Assembly: GCF_030296935.1 (NCBI RefSeq)
Contig: NZ_AP028032.1
Coordinates: 3,348,001-3,412,000 of the forward strand
DNA from: Coprobacter fastidiosus
GTDB taxonomy: Bacteria > Bacteroidota > Bacteroidia > Bacteroidales > Coprobacteraceae
DNA length: 64,000 nucleotides
Direction: 5' to 3'
How positions within the stretch are numbered: the first letter of the stretch is position 1; each line of letters opens with the position of its first letter. This document shows positions 54,983 through 63,762 of the stretch, piece by piece. A program made the translations under genes and the position numbers. The notes beneath the pieces are model-generated. The model was not told the origin of the DNA. It did no database searches and saw only the letters and a program-made list of their open reading frames with translations.

Positions 54983-55882
54983 GTGAAGAAAGTAATTCTG
55001 ATATTGTTGATAATAATATCTTGCATGGGGTGTACTTACGAAGGTCCGCACTACGGCTGTGATAGAGGATCTCTGAATTTGGTCTTCACGTATGAGGGTA
55101 ATACTGATAATTTTGATCTATCGGTAGCCAGTGATATAGAATTGTATTTGTATAATAGTGAAGGTAATAAGATAGAAATGAGGCATATTCCTTATAACGA
55201 TATAAAAGGAGGGCAACCTTATTCTTTTGAGTTGCAATATACAGGAACTACATATCTCGTGGCATGGACTTTATCGGGAGATAAAGATATTGATAAAGAA
55301 CCGCTTATGTTTCTTAATGAAGAAAATTATTCAGAGATAAGATTTGCAATGAGCAAAAAAACAATGCGGCAATCGCAGATGTATAATGGTTCTGCACAAG
55401 ACCTTTTTTGGAAGAATCTTATTTTTGATTCAAATCCTTTGGAAGAAAAAAATGTAAATGTTGAGGTCAAGAAACTGTTATGCAATATTACTGTCACAAT
55501 AGAAGAGGGAAACAGTTTTAAGATTCAGTATCCTGGAGAACTCAGAGTGAATATTTGGGGATCGTCAGATTCATACCATGTTTCTGAAAACCAACAATCT
55601 GGTGACGGGATTGTGATAGAAGATAAATTTTCATATATCGAGAGTCGTGATGAATATGTTTCCGAGAATAAGGTATTACCGGCTTCTATAGATTCGGAGA
55701 GTGGTGAGGAAGATAACATTGTGGTCACGCTTTTTGAGGATGGAATAGCCCGATTGAGAGTAGATACAGAAGCTAAGGCACGAGAAGGTTCTCAAATAGA
55801 TATTGTGATCAGACCTACGAAGCAGGAGGCAATTATTACGGTCGATTCATGGCAGATTCGTAAAGCTTTGGTCATGCTTTAA
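54983..55882 (+). CDS. Fimbrial anchor, FimB/Mfa2-like lipoprotein
   Basis: 299 residues. GTG start at 54983. Lipobox ISCMGC (Cys17) and an N-terminal LNLVFTYEGNTDNFDLS pattern; then KIEMRHIPYNDIKGGQPYSF and a C-terminal IVIRPTKQEAIITVDSWQIR. This is the layout of Mfa2/FimB, which caps pilus length and anchors it to the outer membrane while keeping its lipid. It lacks the Arg-rich processing site seen in the major subunit. 25 nt downstream of the inverted-repeat element; 13 nt before the next gene. Confidence 0.86.
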   Translation: MKKVILILLIIISCMGCTYEGPHYGCDRGSLNLVFTYEGNTDNFDLSVASDIELYLYNSEGNKIEMRHIPYNDIKGGQPYSFELQYTGTTYLVAWTLSGDKDIDKEPLMFLNEENYSEIRFAMSKKTMRQSQMYNGSAQDLFWKNLIFDSNPLEEKNVNVEVKKLLCNITVTIEEGNSFKIQYPGELRVNIWGSSDSYHVSENQQSGDGIVIEDKFSYIESRDEYVSENKVLPASIDSESGEEDNIVVTLFEDGIARLRVDTEAKAREGSQIDIVIRPTKQEAIITVDSWQIRKALVML

Positions 55883-55895
55883 AAATAATAATAGT

Positions 55896-57338
55896 ATGAA
55901 AAATTTATCTATATTACAGATTGTTTTTGTATTGGTAGGATTCTACTCTTGTCAAAATAAACTTGATGATGAATCGTCAGTTGCTTATTCTTCTGGAGAG
56001 TCTGAAGTTGAAATATCTATTTTGACGGATTTTACAACCCGTGGTGTTGAGCTGTCTGTTCCGGATGAAAGTATTATCGATGACCTTGATGTATTGCTTT
56101 TTGATTCTGATGGAAAATTTCTTTGCTGGCGAACTACTTTTAAAATAAATGGAAAGTTACGAACTACTCTTCCGGTGGGAGAAGGTTATGATGCCTATTT
56201 TTTTGCTAATTGTCGTTCGTTTATTGAGAAGTTGCTTCCTGATGAAGCTGCTGTTATCCGATATAAAGGGGTTGCCGATTGGGAAGTATTTCGAAAAGAG
56301 TTGGTCGATATAGCTCCTCAAAGGCTCTTACAAAATGGTACGTCTTTTACAAGTTTACCTATGTGGGGAATTTTGAAGGGGCAGGAAGTAAAAGATGGAG
56401 TGATTAATTATTGGCCATTACTAAGTCTTATTCGTTCGGTAGCTTCAGTAGATATTTATGTATCTGCCAATATTGATGATTTTATGCTAAATGATGCTAC
56501 TTTATATCATGTTCCGGATAGAGGTTTTTTAGGTAATAGTTCGGATAATATCATAAACAATCAGGTTCAAACATCTGATTCTCCTACAGATATGAAAACT
56601 ATTTTGACTTTAGAATCAAATGGTTATGATGAGATTAACCGATCTATTGCAAATAAACTTTATTTATATGATAATGATACTGAAGACGAATTTGGAAATC
56701 AAAAACATACTCGTTTGGTGATTGGAGCCCAATATAAGGGCACAAAATATTATTATCCTATAGATTTTGAAAGTTCTGAGACGGATAAACTTGTTGAAAT
56801 TGTACGAAATAGAAAATATGTATTTAATATTAATTCGGTTAGCGGTCCTGGATATACTGATAAGGAAACTGCTGCTGAACAGCCTTCTATTCATTTGAAT
56901 GTCAATGTGGTCGAGTGGAGTATGGCTGCAGGACAAATGGGATCGAGCGGAAATTACTATTTGTGGACAGAAAGTCGTGAGGTTACGTTATACCGTGATT
57001 TGAATTCATCTGTTGTTGTCGGGGTGGAAAGTAATATTCTCTCTAAAGTTATAGACTTATCATTTAAAACCGATGTGAATGGGCCTGTTCATGTGTTGAC
57101 GAACGGTATTCAGAATAATCGTTTTAAAGTCGAATTGATTGATGATGAGGACGGATATCCAAAGAGTCTTAGAATAACGGCATTAGGAGAATTTGATCCA
57201 ACAATGGCTGCTGCTAATTCTGATACTCTTGTGTTACTTTCTGGAAGAATTAGGCTAGAAATACAGATCTTACGTTATAATAAAGGTGTAAATGACTGGG
57301 AATTGGATGGAGATATTAACGTTGATTTAGGAGAATAA
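55896..57338 (+). CDS. Accessory fimbrial subunit (fimbrillin-like lipoprotein)
   Basis: 480 residues. Lipobox GFYSC (Cys19), then FTTRGVELSVPDESIIDDLD: an Arg at about 50 in TTRGVEL is a possible processing site. The two-lobed fimbrillin pattern is seen: DDLDVLLFDSDGKFLCWR, LTTLP-like TTLPVGEGYDAYFFAN, LSLIRSVASVDIYVSANID and RKYVFNINSVSGPGY. A further beta-rich C-terminal region of about 130 residues (VTLYRDLNSSVVVGVES) has no partner in the pilin. It resembles Mfa3-type or FimC-type minor subunits; the exact equivalence cannot be set by eye. Confidence 0.8.
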   Translation: MKNLSILQIVFVLVGFYSCQNKLDDESSVAYSSGESEVEISILTDFTTRGVELSVPDESIIDDLDVLLFDSDGKFLCWRTTFKINGKLRTTLPVGEGYDAYFFANCRSFIEKLLPDEAAVIRYKGVADWEVFRKELVDIAPQRLLQNGTSFTSLPMWGILKGQEVKDGVINYWPLLSLIRSVASVDIYVSANIDDFMLNDATLYHVPDRGFLGNSSDNIINNQVQTSDSPTDMKTILTLESNGYDEINRSIANKLYLYDNDTEDEFGNQKHTRLVIGAQYKGTKYYYPIDFESSETDKLVEIVRNRKYVFNINSVSGPGYTDKETAAEQPSIHLNVNVVEWSMAAGQMGSSGNYYLWTESREVTLYRDLNSSVVVGVESNILSKVIDLSFKTDVNGPVHVLTNGIQNNRFKVELIDDEDGYPKSLRITALGEFDPTMAAANSDTLVLLSGRIRLEIQILRYNKGVNDWELDGDINVDLGE

Positions 57339-57367
57339 TTGATATGTATAACGATAAAAATTATAGT

Positions 57368-60300
57368 ATGAAAAAAATATTGTGGTATGTTTTCCTTTTG
57401 ATAACGGCTGTTTTTACGTCTTGTAGAATAGATGATGAAGATCGGTTTTCTTCAGGAAAGAACGGTAAATTGATTATAAATTTCAGTGTTCAAGATCCTA
57501 CCAGTGGATTGGCAACACGAGCGGCAATAGCTCCTGAGGAAGGTGAGGAAAATGTAAAGACAATCGATTTGATCTTTTTTGAATCGAATAATAATGGTAC
57601 GGGGACTTTTAAAGGTTGGAAAGAGTTGTCTGCCACATCGGAGAATCCGTTGGTGATGAATACTGATATGGCATTTGATTTTTCTGATCTTGGACTAAAT
57701 ATGACAGATGCTTATGATATTTTGGTAGTAGCCAATATTGGCGATAACTATTTATCAGCAGATAGTTCTCAGACTTTGGATGAGTGGAAGGCTGCGATTA
57801 AAAGTAAAAATTTTAAAGAAGCAAAAGCCGATATTAAGGTATTTTTGACAGGTACGGATGAAAACGCACCGGAATATACGACTAAACCGTTAGAAAGTGA
57901 GGCATTATTGATGAGCACTTCATTAAGAAAAGAGTCTCAGGATACAAAAATCAGCATAGTATTGCAGCGTGCTGTTTCTCGTTTTGACGTTTATAATTCG
58001 GCTGCTGGATATACTCTTGAGTCAGTGTCGGTCTGGAATGCATATCCGTCTCTCTTTGTCTGGAATGGAGAACCGAATTCTTTCGATAAAAAAGCGAAAC
58101 GTATTACAAGACTTTATGGTGTGGAGAATGAAGCTGATGGTAATATTGTCGGAAAATTGTATGCTTTTGAGAATTATGTAGCATCTCCTAAGCAAAACGA
58201 TGAGGTTACGACTTGCTTGATTATTGGTGTAAGAAATAATAGCTCCGGTACGATTTCATATCATCGGGCCAATGTACACCCGCTTGAATCAGGACAGTCG
58301 CTCAAACGTAACAATGTATATAAATTGACCATAAACTCAGTTAAGAAAGAAGGTTATACTACAGAACTGGAAGCTTATAAGGGGGAGACAGCATCGTTAA
58401 GTTATTCTATTAATTATTGGGATATGGACAGTCATGGAACTGTACAGTTTGACGGAGACAATATTTTGGCTATACCGACAAAAAAAGTAATGTTTACTCC
58501 TAATGGAGGCAGTTATAATTTGGGGATATTTACTTTTGGAGAGGGAACATTATCTCTTAGTAAAAAAGTGCTTGATGACGGTATATCTGTTAGTTTGAAC
58601 GGTAAGACATTGACAGTCACAGCTACAATGTTGAATGATGTAAAAGATGAACGCAATGGCATTGTCGAACTTACGTTTGGCAATTTGAAGGCAACTATCG
58701 ATATCGTTCAGTTAGAAGGAGGAGATCTTTATTTGAAGTTGAATCCTAAAAGTATACCTAATTTTGCAAATGGTGCTGGTGTCGCAGCACCTTCTATTGC
58801 CGTAGAGGGTTCGGGAGACTGGAATGCTACTATTTATCCTCCGGGTGCAGGAGCATTCTTTTCTTTCGTGCAAACTGGTACTTCTGCCGTAACCGATTAT
58901 GATAGTGATAAGGCTTTTAATAACATTATTCCGATCTATACTCATACAGCTAACACAGCGACCGCTCCTCGTTACGGTTTTTTGGTAGTCAGTCTGAAGG
59001 AAGATCCTTCGGTACAGAGTACAATGTTGTTGATTCAAAATGGAGAACCCGGATTTGAATTGACTCCGTCTGTATCTTCTATTGATTTTGAATATGATGG
59101 AGAATTGACAATTACAGGGAATAATACTAATACTTTCCTTGTCAATCCGGGATTGAATACCGATGGAACTTCTGTGAACCAGTGGCGATATGTTCTTGAA
59201 GGTGATAATACTGGTGCATTTGAAATAAAAGATGTTCATGACGACGCGAATTTAAAACTTAACCGCATAACCGTGACGGCAAAGGAGAATGCAAGTAATA
59301 ATACTTTGAATGCCAGATTGCATTTAGAGTTAGTAGCCGATCCTAATGTAAAATCTCAAGTGATTACAATCACTCAAAAACCGATGACTTTAAATACGGG
59401 TATTGTAGGTAATACATTATATGTATCTGAAAATAAGGATGAAACGCAATTTGTAAATTTGCAAAGCGGTAAGAATATGAAGTGGATTGCAGAACTGGAA
59501 CAACCAGAACCGGCATTGGCTCATACTTATGTCATAAAAATGGTTGGAGAAAACGGTACGGAAATGCCGTGGGGAACTGAATATGCAATAGGAACTAAAT
59601 TTAAGATTCAATTGCCTAAAACTTTGTATAAAGATGCAAACCGTGATATAACTTATCATGTGAAATTGAATTTGGTAGGGACGGATGTTTCGGCTCGTCT
59701 TGCAGTTGTTAGGACAGTGCTTAAGCCTATAGCGATTAATGTTGCCAATCTTTATGGAGGATACGGTGCATTGGGAAATGGAATTTTGAGTACATTCCGA
59801 GATTATGGTAATTATCCGACATTCTTTGGTCCTCAGGGAATAGTTTATACACCGGTAACGCCTACTTTGCCAAATAACGAAAGTAACAGTGCCGGAGTAG
59901 GTTCTAATATTCCTGATAATGTCAATGTCCTTTTCTCAGGAAGATATGCGACTTCAGTTTCTAATTACTATGATAATTTGATTACTTGGTTAGAGAATAG
60001 TCCTAATAAAAACAGATTTGCTGTGATTTCTCTTGATAATAGTAATTCAGAAAATCAAGCATTATTTGCAAAATTTGCTTCTTGGGGTTATAAATATAGA
60101 GGGAATAGCGGATCGTACGCTACTTGGGTGACAACCCATGCCAATGACCCAGTATGGGATTATATAGTTAAGAATGGGCCGTTCAGTAATTATAGACCAT
60201 CTCAGCAAATTAATTTTAACGCATCGTTTTATAGGGATGGAATAAGCGGAACTTTTGATGTCCCGGCTGGAGTAACTAACGTATTGGAAGTTGCGGGTAA

Positions 60301-60508
60301 TGGTTGCTCTTTATCTATTGATCTGCAAAAAAGAGTCATATTTATCGGAGATACTCAACATACCAATACGTGGACACCAACTTATAGCGGTTTGGCGACT
60401 GTTACGGATAATGAGTATTATGGTCGCGGAGTATTGTGGGCTACTCTATGGGCGATAATTTATAATACGGCTCAGTATGGAGATCATTTCACGGATGCAC
60501 TTAAGTGA
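57368..60508 (+). CDS. Large fimbrial tip/adhesin candidate with BACON-like repeats and unassigned C-terminal domain
   Basis: About 1046 residues; ATG 57368 (MKKILWYVFLL) gives the signal and lipobox VFTSC (Cys19). Residues ~30-355 are fimbrillin-like (VKTIDLIFFESNNNGTG; LQRAVSRFDVYNSAAGY; RNNVYKLTINSVKKEGY). Residues ~359-785 form about four beta-sandwich repeats of the BACON/Ig kind (GNLKATIDIVQLEGG, SVQSTMLLIQNGEPG, VKSQVITITQKPM). Residues ~790-1046 form an alpha/beta-like domain: VLFSGRYATSVSNYYDNLI, RFAVISLDNSNSENQ, VIFIGDTQHTNTW and EYYGRGVLWATLWA. That end does not match any domain I can name with confidence; a vWA MIDAS is not seen. As the last and largest gene it is likely the pilus-tip adhesin. 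Confidence 0.75.
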   Translation: MKKILWYVFLLITAVFTSCRIDDEDRFSSGKNGKLIINFSVQDPTSGLATRAAIAPEEGEENVKTIDLIFFESNNNGTGTFKGWKELSATSENPLVMNTDMAFDFSDLGLNMTDAYDILVVANIGDNYLSADSSQTLDEWKAAIKSKNFKEAKADIKVFLTGTDENAPEYTTKPLESEALLMSTSLRKESQDTKISIVLQRAVSRFDVYNSAAGYTLESVSVWNAYPSLFVWNGEPNSFDKKAKRITRLYGVENEADGNIVGKLYAFENYVASPKQNDEVTTCLIIGVRNNSSGTISYHRANVHPLESGQSLKRNNVYKLTINSVKKEGYTTELEAYKGETASLSYSINYWDMDSHGTVQFDGDNILAIPTKKVMFTPNGGSYNLGIFTFGEGTLSLSKKVLDDGISVSLNGKTLTVTATMLNDVKDERNGIVELTFGNLKATIDIVQLEGGDLYLKLNPKSIPNFANGAGVAAPSIAVEGSGDWNATIYPPGAGAFFSFVQTGTSAVTDYDSDKAFNNIIPIYTHTANTATAPRYGFLVVSLKEDPSVQSTMLLIQNGEPGFELTPSVSSIDFEYDGELTITGNNTNTFLVNPGLNTDGTSVNQWRYVLEGDNTGAFEIKDVHDDANLKLNRITVTAKENASNNTLNARLHLELVADPNVKSQVITITQKPMTLNTGIVGNTLYVSENKDETQFVNLQSGKNMKWIAELEQPEPALAHTYVIKMVGENGTEMPWGTEYAIGTKFKIQLPKTLYKDANRDITYHVKLNLVGTDVSARLAVVRTVLKPIAINVANLYGGYGALGNGILSTFRDYGNYPTFFGPQGIVYTPVTPTLPNNESNSAGVGSNIPDNVNVLFSGRYATSVSNYYDNLITWLENSPNKNRFAVISLDNSNSENQALFAKFASWGYKYRGNSGSYATWVTTHANDPVWDYIVKNGPFSNYRPSQQINFNASFYRDGISGTFDVPAGVTNVLEVAGNGCSLSIDLQKRVIFIGDTQHTNTWTPTYSGLATVTDNEYYGRGVLWATLWAIIYNTAQYGDHFTDALK

Positions 60509-60532
60509 TGTTAATTATAATGCTCGATAATT

Positions 60533-60591
60533 AAATAGATGAAACTTATCCGAGACAATATTGATATAGTCTCGATAAGTTTCATCTATTT
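60533..60591. terminator. Bidirectional terminator after the fimbrial operon
   Basis: Long stem (60533-60556 with 60569-60591; arm AAATAGATGAAACTTATC then CGAGAC, one bulged C), 12-nt loop, T-rich flanks. It lies between convergent fimbrial and LytTR genes. Confidence 0.8.
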
Positions 60592-60666
60592 ATATTATTG
60601 GGATAGAGTTTAATTGCGTATTACTCTGATTTAAATATATATATAGCTTTTGATAGTCGATATTTG

Positions 60667-61374
60667 TTACTGCTGTCTGTTATCAGTCAAAAAATCATAT
60701 ATTTCTTTTGCATAACGCCTTCCTACCGGTATAGGCCTTGATAATCCTTTTAGCCATATTTCTTGTTTAGAAAATTTTTGTATGCGGTTTGTGGGTATGA
60801 GGAATGAACGGTGTACTCTTAAAAAAGTGTTTTGTGGTAACATTTTATGAATGGTTTTGATATTGAGCCGTGATATTACGCTATTACCGTTTATTCTGTG
60901 TATTTTACAATAATTTTCTAAAGCCTCGATATAGAAAATATCGGATAGCAATATATTTATGTTGTTATATTCCTGCTTGACAACGATTGTCTCTTGATCG
61001 TTCTTATTGTTCCATACCGAAATATTCCGTATGGCTTTTTCAATTGCCCTGTCGAAACGGTCATAAGCTATAGGTTTATGTAGGAAGTCTACTGCATCGA
61101 GATTAAAGCCGTCAAGAGCATATTGAGCATGAGCCGTAGTAAATATCAAGCAACAGTTATGAGGCAGCTTTTTTGCAATTTCCAATCCGTTAAGACCGTT
61201 CATCTCTATATCGAGAAATACTATATCGGGTTTATCTTTTTTTATTTCTTCTAATCCTATACGAGGCTCACAGAAAGTTTTTAACTCAATGTTCCCTTTC
61301 CTTTCGCAAAATTGTTTGATTACCAGTAGTGCGATCGGTTCGTCATCGATAGCTATGCAGTTGATTCGTTTCAT
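60667..61374 (-). CDS. LytTR-family response regulator
   Basis: 235 residues. Receiver domain (about 3-120): AIDDEP and phospho-acceptor Asp55 in IVFLDIEMNGLNG, with the conserved Lys in DFLHKPIAYDRF. LytTR DNA-binding domain (about 130-232): ILLSDIFYIEALENYCKI, LPQNTFLRVHRSFLIPTNRI and LSRPIPVGRRYAKEI. Start overlaps the kinase stop (ATGA at 61371-61374). It is the likely ligand of the 21-bp phased repeats at 62522-62558, upstream of the divergent RND operon. Confidence 0.95.
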   Translation of the reverse strand: MKRINCIAIDDEPIALLVIKQFCERKGNIELKTFCEPRIGLEEIKKDKPDIVFLDIEMNGLNGLEIAKKLPHNCCLIFTTAHAQYALDGFNLDAVDFLHKPIAYDRFDRAIEKAIRNISVWNNKNDQETIVVKQEYNNINILLSDIFYIEALENYCKIHRINGNSVISRLNIKTIHKMLPQNTFLRVHRSFLIPTNRIQKFSKQEIWLKGLSRPIPVGRRYAKEIYDFLTDNRQQ

Positions 61375-62438
61375 GTTCGAGACAATTGTATCGTTAATTT
61401 AGTCAAGAACTCCTGTTTATTATTATCTTTTTCGGTAATAAGAGTAAAAAGTCCGGGATAGAGCAATTGCAGACGTTTTCTGCAATTTTCGATGCCGATA
61501 GATGATTCACCTTCTTTTTTTTCTTTCATGATAGAGTTGCGAGTCTTGAAAAGCAGAACACCGTCTTCGACTATGATTCGTATAAGTATAGTGCAATCTT
61601 CAGAAGACGACGTCCCGTATTTAAAAGCATTTTCGACAAATGTAATCAATATCATAGGAGGGATAAGAACGAGTTCTTCGTCTGTACGGCTTTCAAAAAT
61701 GACTTTTGTGTGGTGATTTAATCTGAGTTTCTGTAATTCCACATATTGCCGTATATATTCGATTTCGTTATTTATGTCTATTTTTTCTATTGAAGTATTA
61801 TCGTACATGTATTTAAGAATGTTCGAAAATTTTACAAATGCAGATTCTGTCAGATCTGATTTAGTGATGACCAAACCATAAAGCGTATTGAGCGTATTAA
61901 ATAGAAAATGCGGATTTATCTGAGCTTTATACATCGCTAACTCGGCTTTGTTTTTTTCTGCTTCAATTTCTTGTTTTTGTAACATTTGGCGGAATAGTTC
62001 GAAGGTTACTTCAATGGCTAAACTAAATCCGGATACGATCAAGAAGAAAAACCATATGGTTTGGGCGTGTAAGTGACGGCGAAAATCTATGGGTAATTTA
62101 GACCCGAATTTATCGGATATGGGGAAATGTGTTAATAGTTCTGTAATTAGTGTCAATATGATGATCAGGATAATGATATGTAAATATTTTCTTTTTAAAA
62201 AGAGCGAGGGAATATTAGCTTTTCTATAAGTAAAATAAAGTAAGTATAAATATAAAACCAAAGTTCCGACAAAAACAGGTTGGGTTTTGATCCATTTGTC
62301 AACCGGAACTAATAGGATAATCAATGGCAAGATAACCAAGCAGAAAAGTAAATCGACATAGTGTATTATTTGAGGATACCGTATAAATGTATAATATGCA
62401 GTTTCCTTGCCTTTACCTTTGAGATTTTTAAATAGCAT
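61371..62438 (-). CDS. LytS/YehU-type sensor histidine kinase
   Basis: 355 residues, four membrane helices in the first 150 (LLFCLVILPLIILLV and others), then coiled coil and H-box INPHFLFNTLNT with His177, N-box TFVENAFKYGTSSS and G-box SSIGIENCRKRLQLLYPG. No large extracellular sensor. Same class as the kinase at 644-1720 but clearly a paralogue, not a copy. Divergent from an RND efflux operon with a shared 209-bp control region. Confidence 0.94.
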   Translation of the reverse strand: MLFKNLKGKGKETAYYTFIRYPQIIHYVDLLFCLVILPLIILLVPVDKWIKTQPVFVGTLVLYLYLLYFTYRKANIPSLFLKRKYLHIIILIIILTLITELLTHFPISDKFGSKLPIDFRRHLHAQTIWFFFLIVSGFSLAIEVTFELFRQMLQKQEIEAEKNKAELAMYKAQINPHFLFNTLNTLYGLVITKSDLTESAFVKFSNILKYMYDNTSIEKIDINNEIEYIRQYVELQKLRLNHHTKVIFESRTDEELVLIPPMILITFVENAFKYGTSSSEDCTILIRIIVEDGVLLFKTRNSIMKEKKEGESSIGIENCRKRLQLLYPGLFTLITEKDNNKQEFLTKLTIQLSRT

Positions 62439-62480
62439 CAGGGTATTATAATATATTCGTAAAATATCAAATCTTTATCA

Positions 62481-62511
62481 CAAAGATAAATATTAGATGC
62501 TATACCTCAAA
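62481..62511 (-). promoter_or_regulatory. Promoter of the second LytSR pair
   Basis: Minus strand TTTG (62511-62508), 19-bp spacer, TATCTTTG (62488-62481), 43 bp before the kinase ATG at 62438. Confidence 0.7.
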
Positions 62512-62521
62512 AATTACTTAT

Positions 62522-62558
62522 TGTCGTTAATCAACACATTCCTGTCGTTAATCAACAC
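62522..62558 (+). promoter_or_regulatory. Perfect tandem repeat, predicted LytTR operator
   Basis: TGTCGTTAATCAACAC occurs at 62522-62537 and again at 62543-62558, 16 of 16 identical and exactly 21 bp apart. The core CGTTAAT fits the general LytTR half-site [CA]GTTN[AG][TG], and this period is the known LytTR geometry. It sits between the kinase promoter and the RND promoter. Confidence 0.7.
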
Positions 62559-62584
62559 TTTTATAATATGTAGCAAAATCCTTT

Positions 62585-62592
62585 TATTTTTG
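62585..62592 (+). promoter_or_regulatory. -7 box of the second RND efflux operon
   Basis: TATTTTTG, 56 bp before ATG 62648. The -33 position has TTTT (near 62560), next to the end of the tandem repeat; a weak -33 fits a promoter needing an activator. Confidence 0.5.
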
Positions 62593-62647
62593 CCATTACT
62601 TGTTTTGTATCTCATTATGTAATGTAATAATTAATCAACTATACCCA

Positions 62648-63754
62648 ATGAAATACCTCATTATTCCTATTTTATCGGGGCTTATACTGCTCTATTCGTG
62701 CGGATCTCAGCCTCAGGAACAAACATCTGCTAAGTATAAAACTTTGAATGTTGGATTCAGTAATCAAACGCTTAAGAGAGATTATACCGCTACGCTTCGA
62801 GGGCGGCAATATGTGGAGATACGTCCGCAGGTAAGCGGTATAATCACGAAAATTTGTATGAATGAAGGGGATGTCGTACATAGGGGACAAGTTCTTTTTG
62901 TTATCGATCAAGTTCCGTATAAAGCTGCGCTTGAGACGGCTATGGCTAATGTGAAGAGTGCCGAATCTAAACTTGCGACAGCAAAACTTACTGCTGAAAG
63001 TAAAGAGGAACTGTTTCGGGAGAATGTGGTTTCTGAATTCGATTTGCAAACTGCCCGTAATGCTCTTGCCGAAGCTCAAGCTGCACTTGCTTTGGCTCGT
63101 GCCGAGGAGATAAATGCACGTAATAATCTTTCTTATACAGAAGTAAAAAGTCCGGTAGATGGAGTCGCCAGTATGATTCCTTATCGTGTAGGAGCTCTTG
63201 TCGATAGTAATATTTCAGAACCGTTAGTCACGGTTTCTGATGATAACGAAGTCTTTGCTTATTTCTCGATGGACGAGAATCAAATTCTGGATCTTGTACA
63301 ACAATATGGTTCGTTGCAGAAAACAATGGAGCAAATGCCTGAAGTAGAATTGATGCTCAGTAATGGTAAAGTTTATCAATATTCCGGTAAAATTGATGCT
63401 ATTAGCGGAACCGTTGATAGCGGGACGGGTGCAGTAAGTCTTCGTGCTTCATTTAAAAATCCGGATAAGTTGTTACGCAATGGTGGTAGCGGAAAAGTGA
63501 TCGTTCCTACTCATCGAGACAGTGTAATTGTTATTCCTCAAACTGCGACTTATGAATTGCAAAATCGCATTTTTGTCTATAAAGTAGTTGACGGTAAGGC
63601 GAAGTCTGCACCGATTGAAGTGTTCCGACTGAATAACGGTACGGAATATATTGTCGAGGCGGGACTCGTCCCCGGTGATGTTATTATTGCCGAAGGTGCA
63701 GGTCTTGTGCGTGAAGGAACAGTAATCGATTCTCATACTTCCACTAATGAATAA
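62648..63754 (+). CDS. RND efflux periplasmic adaptor lipoprotein
   Basis: About 368 residues from ATG 62648 (MKYLIIPILSGLILLYSC, lipobox Cys18). Lipoyl halves VEIRPQVSGIITKICMNEGD and YTEVKSPVDGVASMIPYRVG flank a helical hairpin rich in Ala, Glu and Leu (about 95-150). Barrel segment SGTVDSGTGAVSLRASFKNP and C-terminal GDVIIAEGAGLVREG follow. Same family as the adaptor at 32002 but diverged. The pump gene starts 8 nt after its stop. Upstream, an extension of 16 codons is unlikely. Confidence 0.94.
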   Translation: MKYLIIPILSGLILLYSCGSQPQEQTSAKYKTLNVGFSNQTLKRDYTATLRGRQYVEIRPQVSGIITKICMNEGDVVHRGQVLFVIDQVPYKAALETAMANVKSAESKLATAKLTAESKEELFRENVVSEFDLQTARNALAEAQAALALARAEEINARNNLSYTEVKSPVDGVASMIPYRVGALVDSNISEPLVTVSDDNEVFAYFSMDENQILDLVQQYGSLQKTMEQMPEVELMLSNGKVYQYSGKIDAISGTVDSGTGAVSLRASFKNPDKLLRNGGSGKVIVPTHRDSVIVIPQTATYELQNRIFVYKVVDGKAKSAPIEVFRLNNGTEYIVEAGLVPGDVIIAEGAGLVREGTVIDSHTSTNE

Positions 63755-63762
63755 TCTGCATT

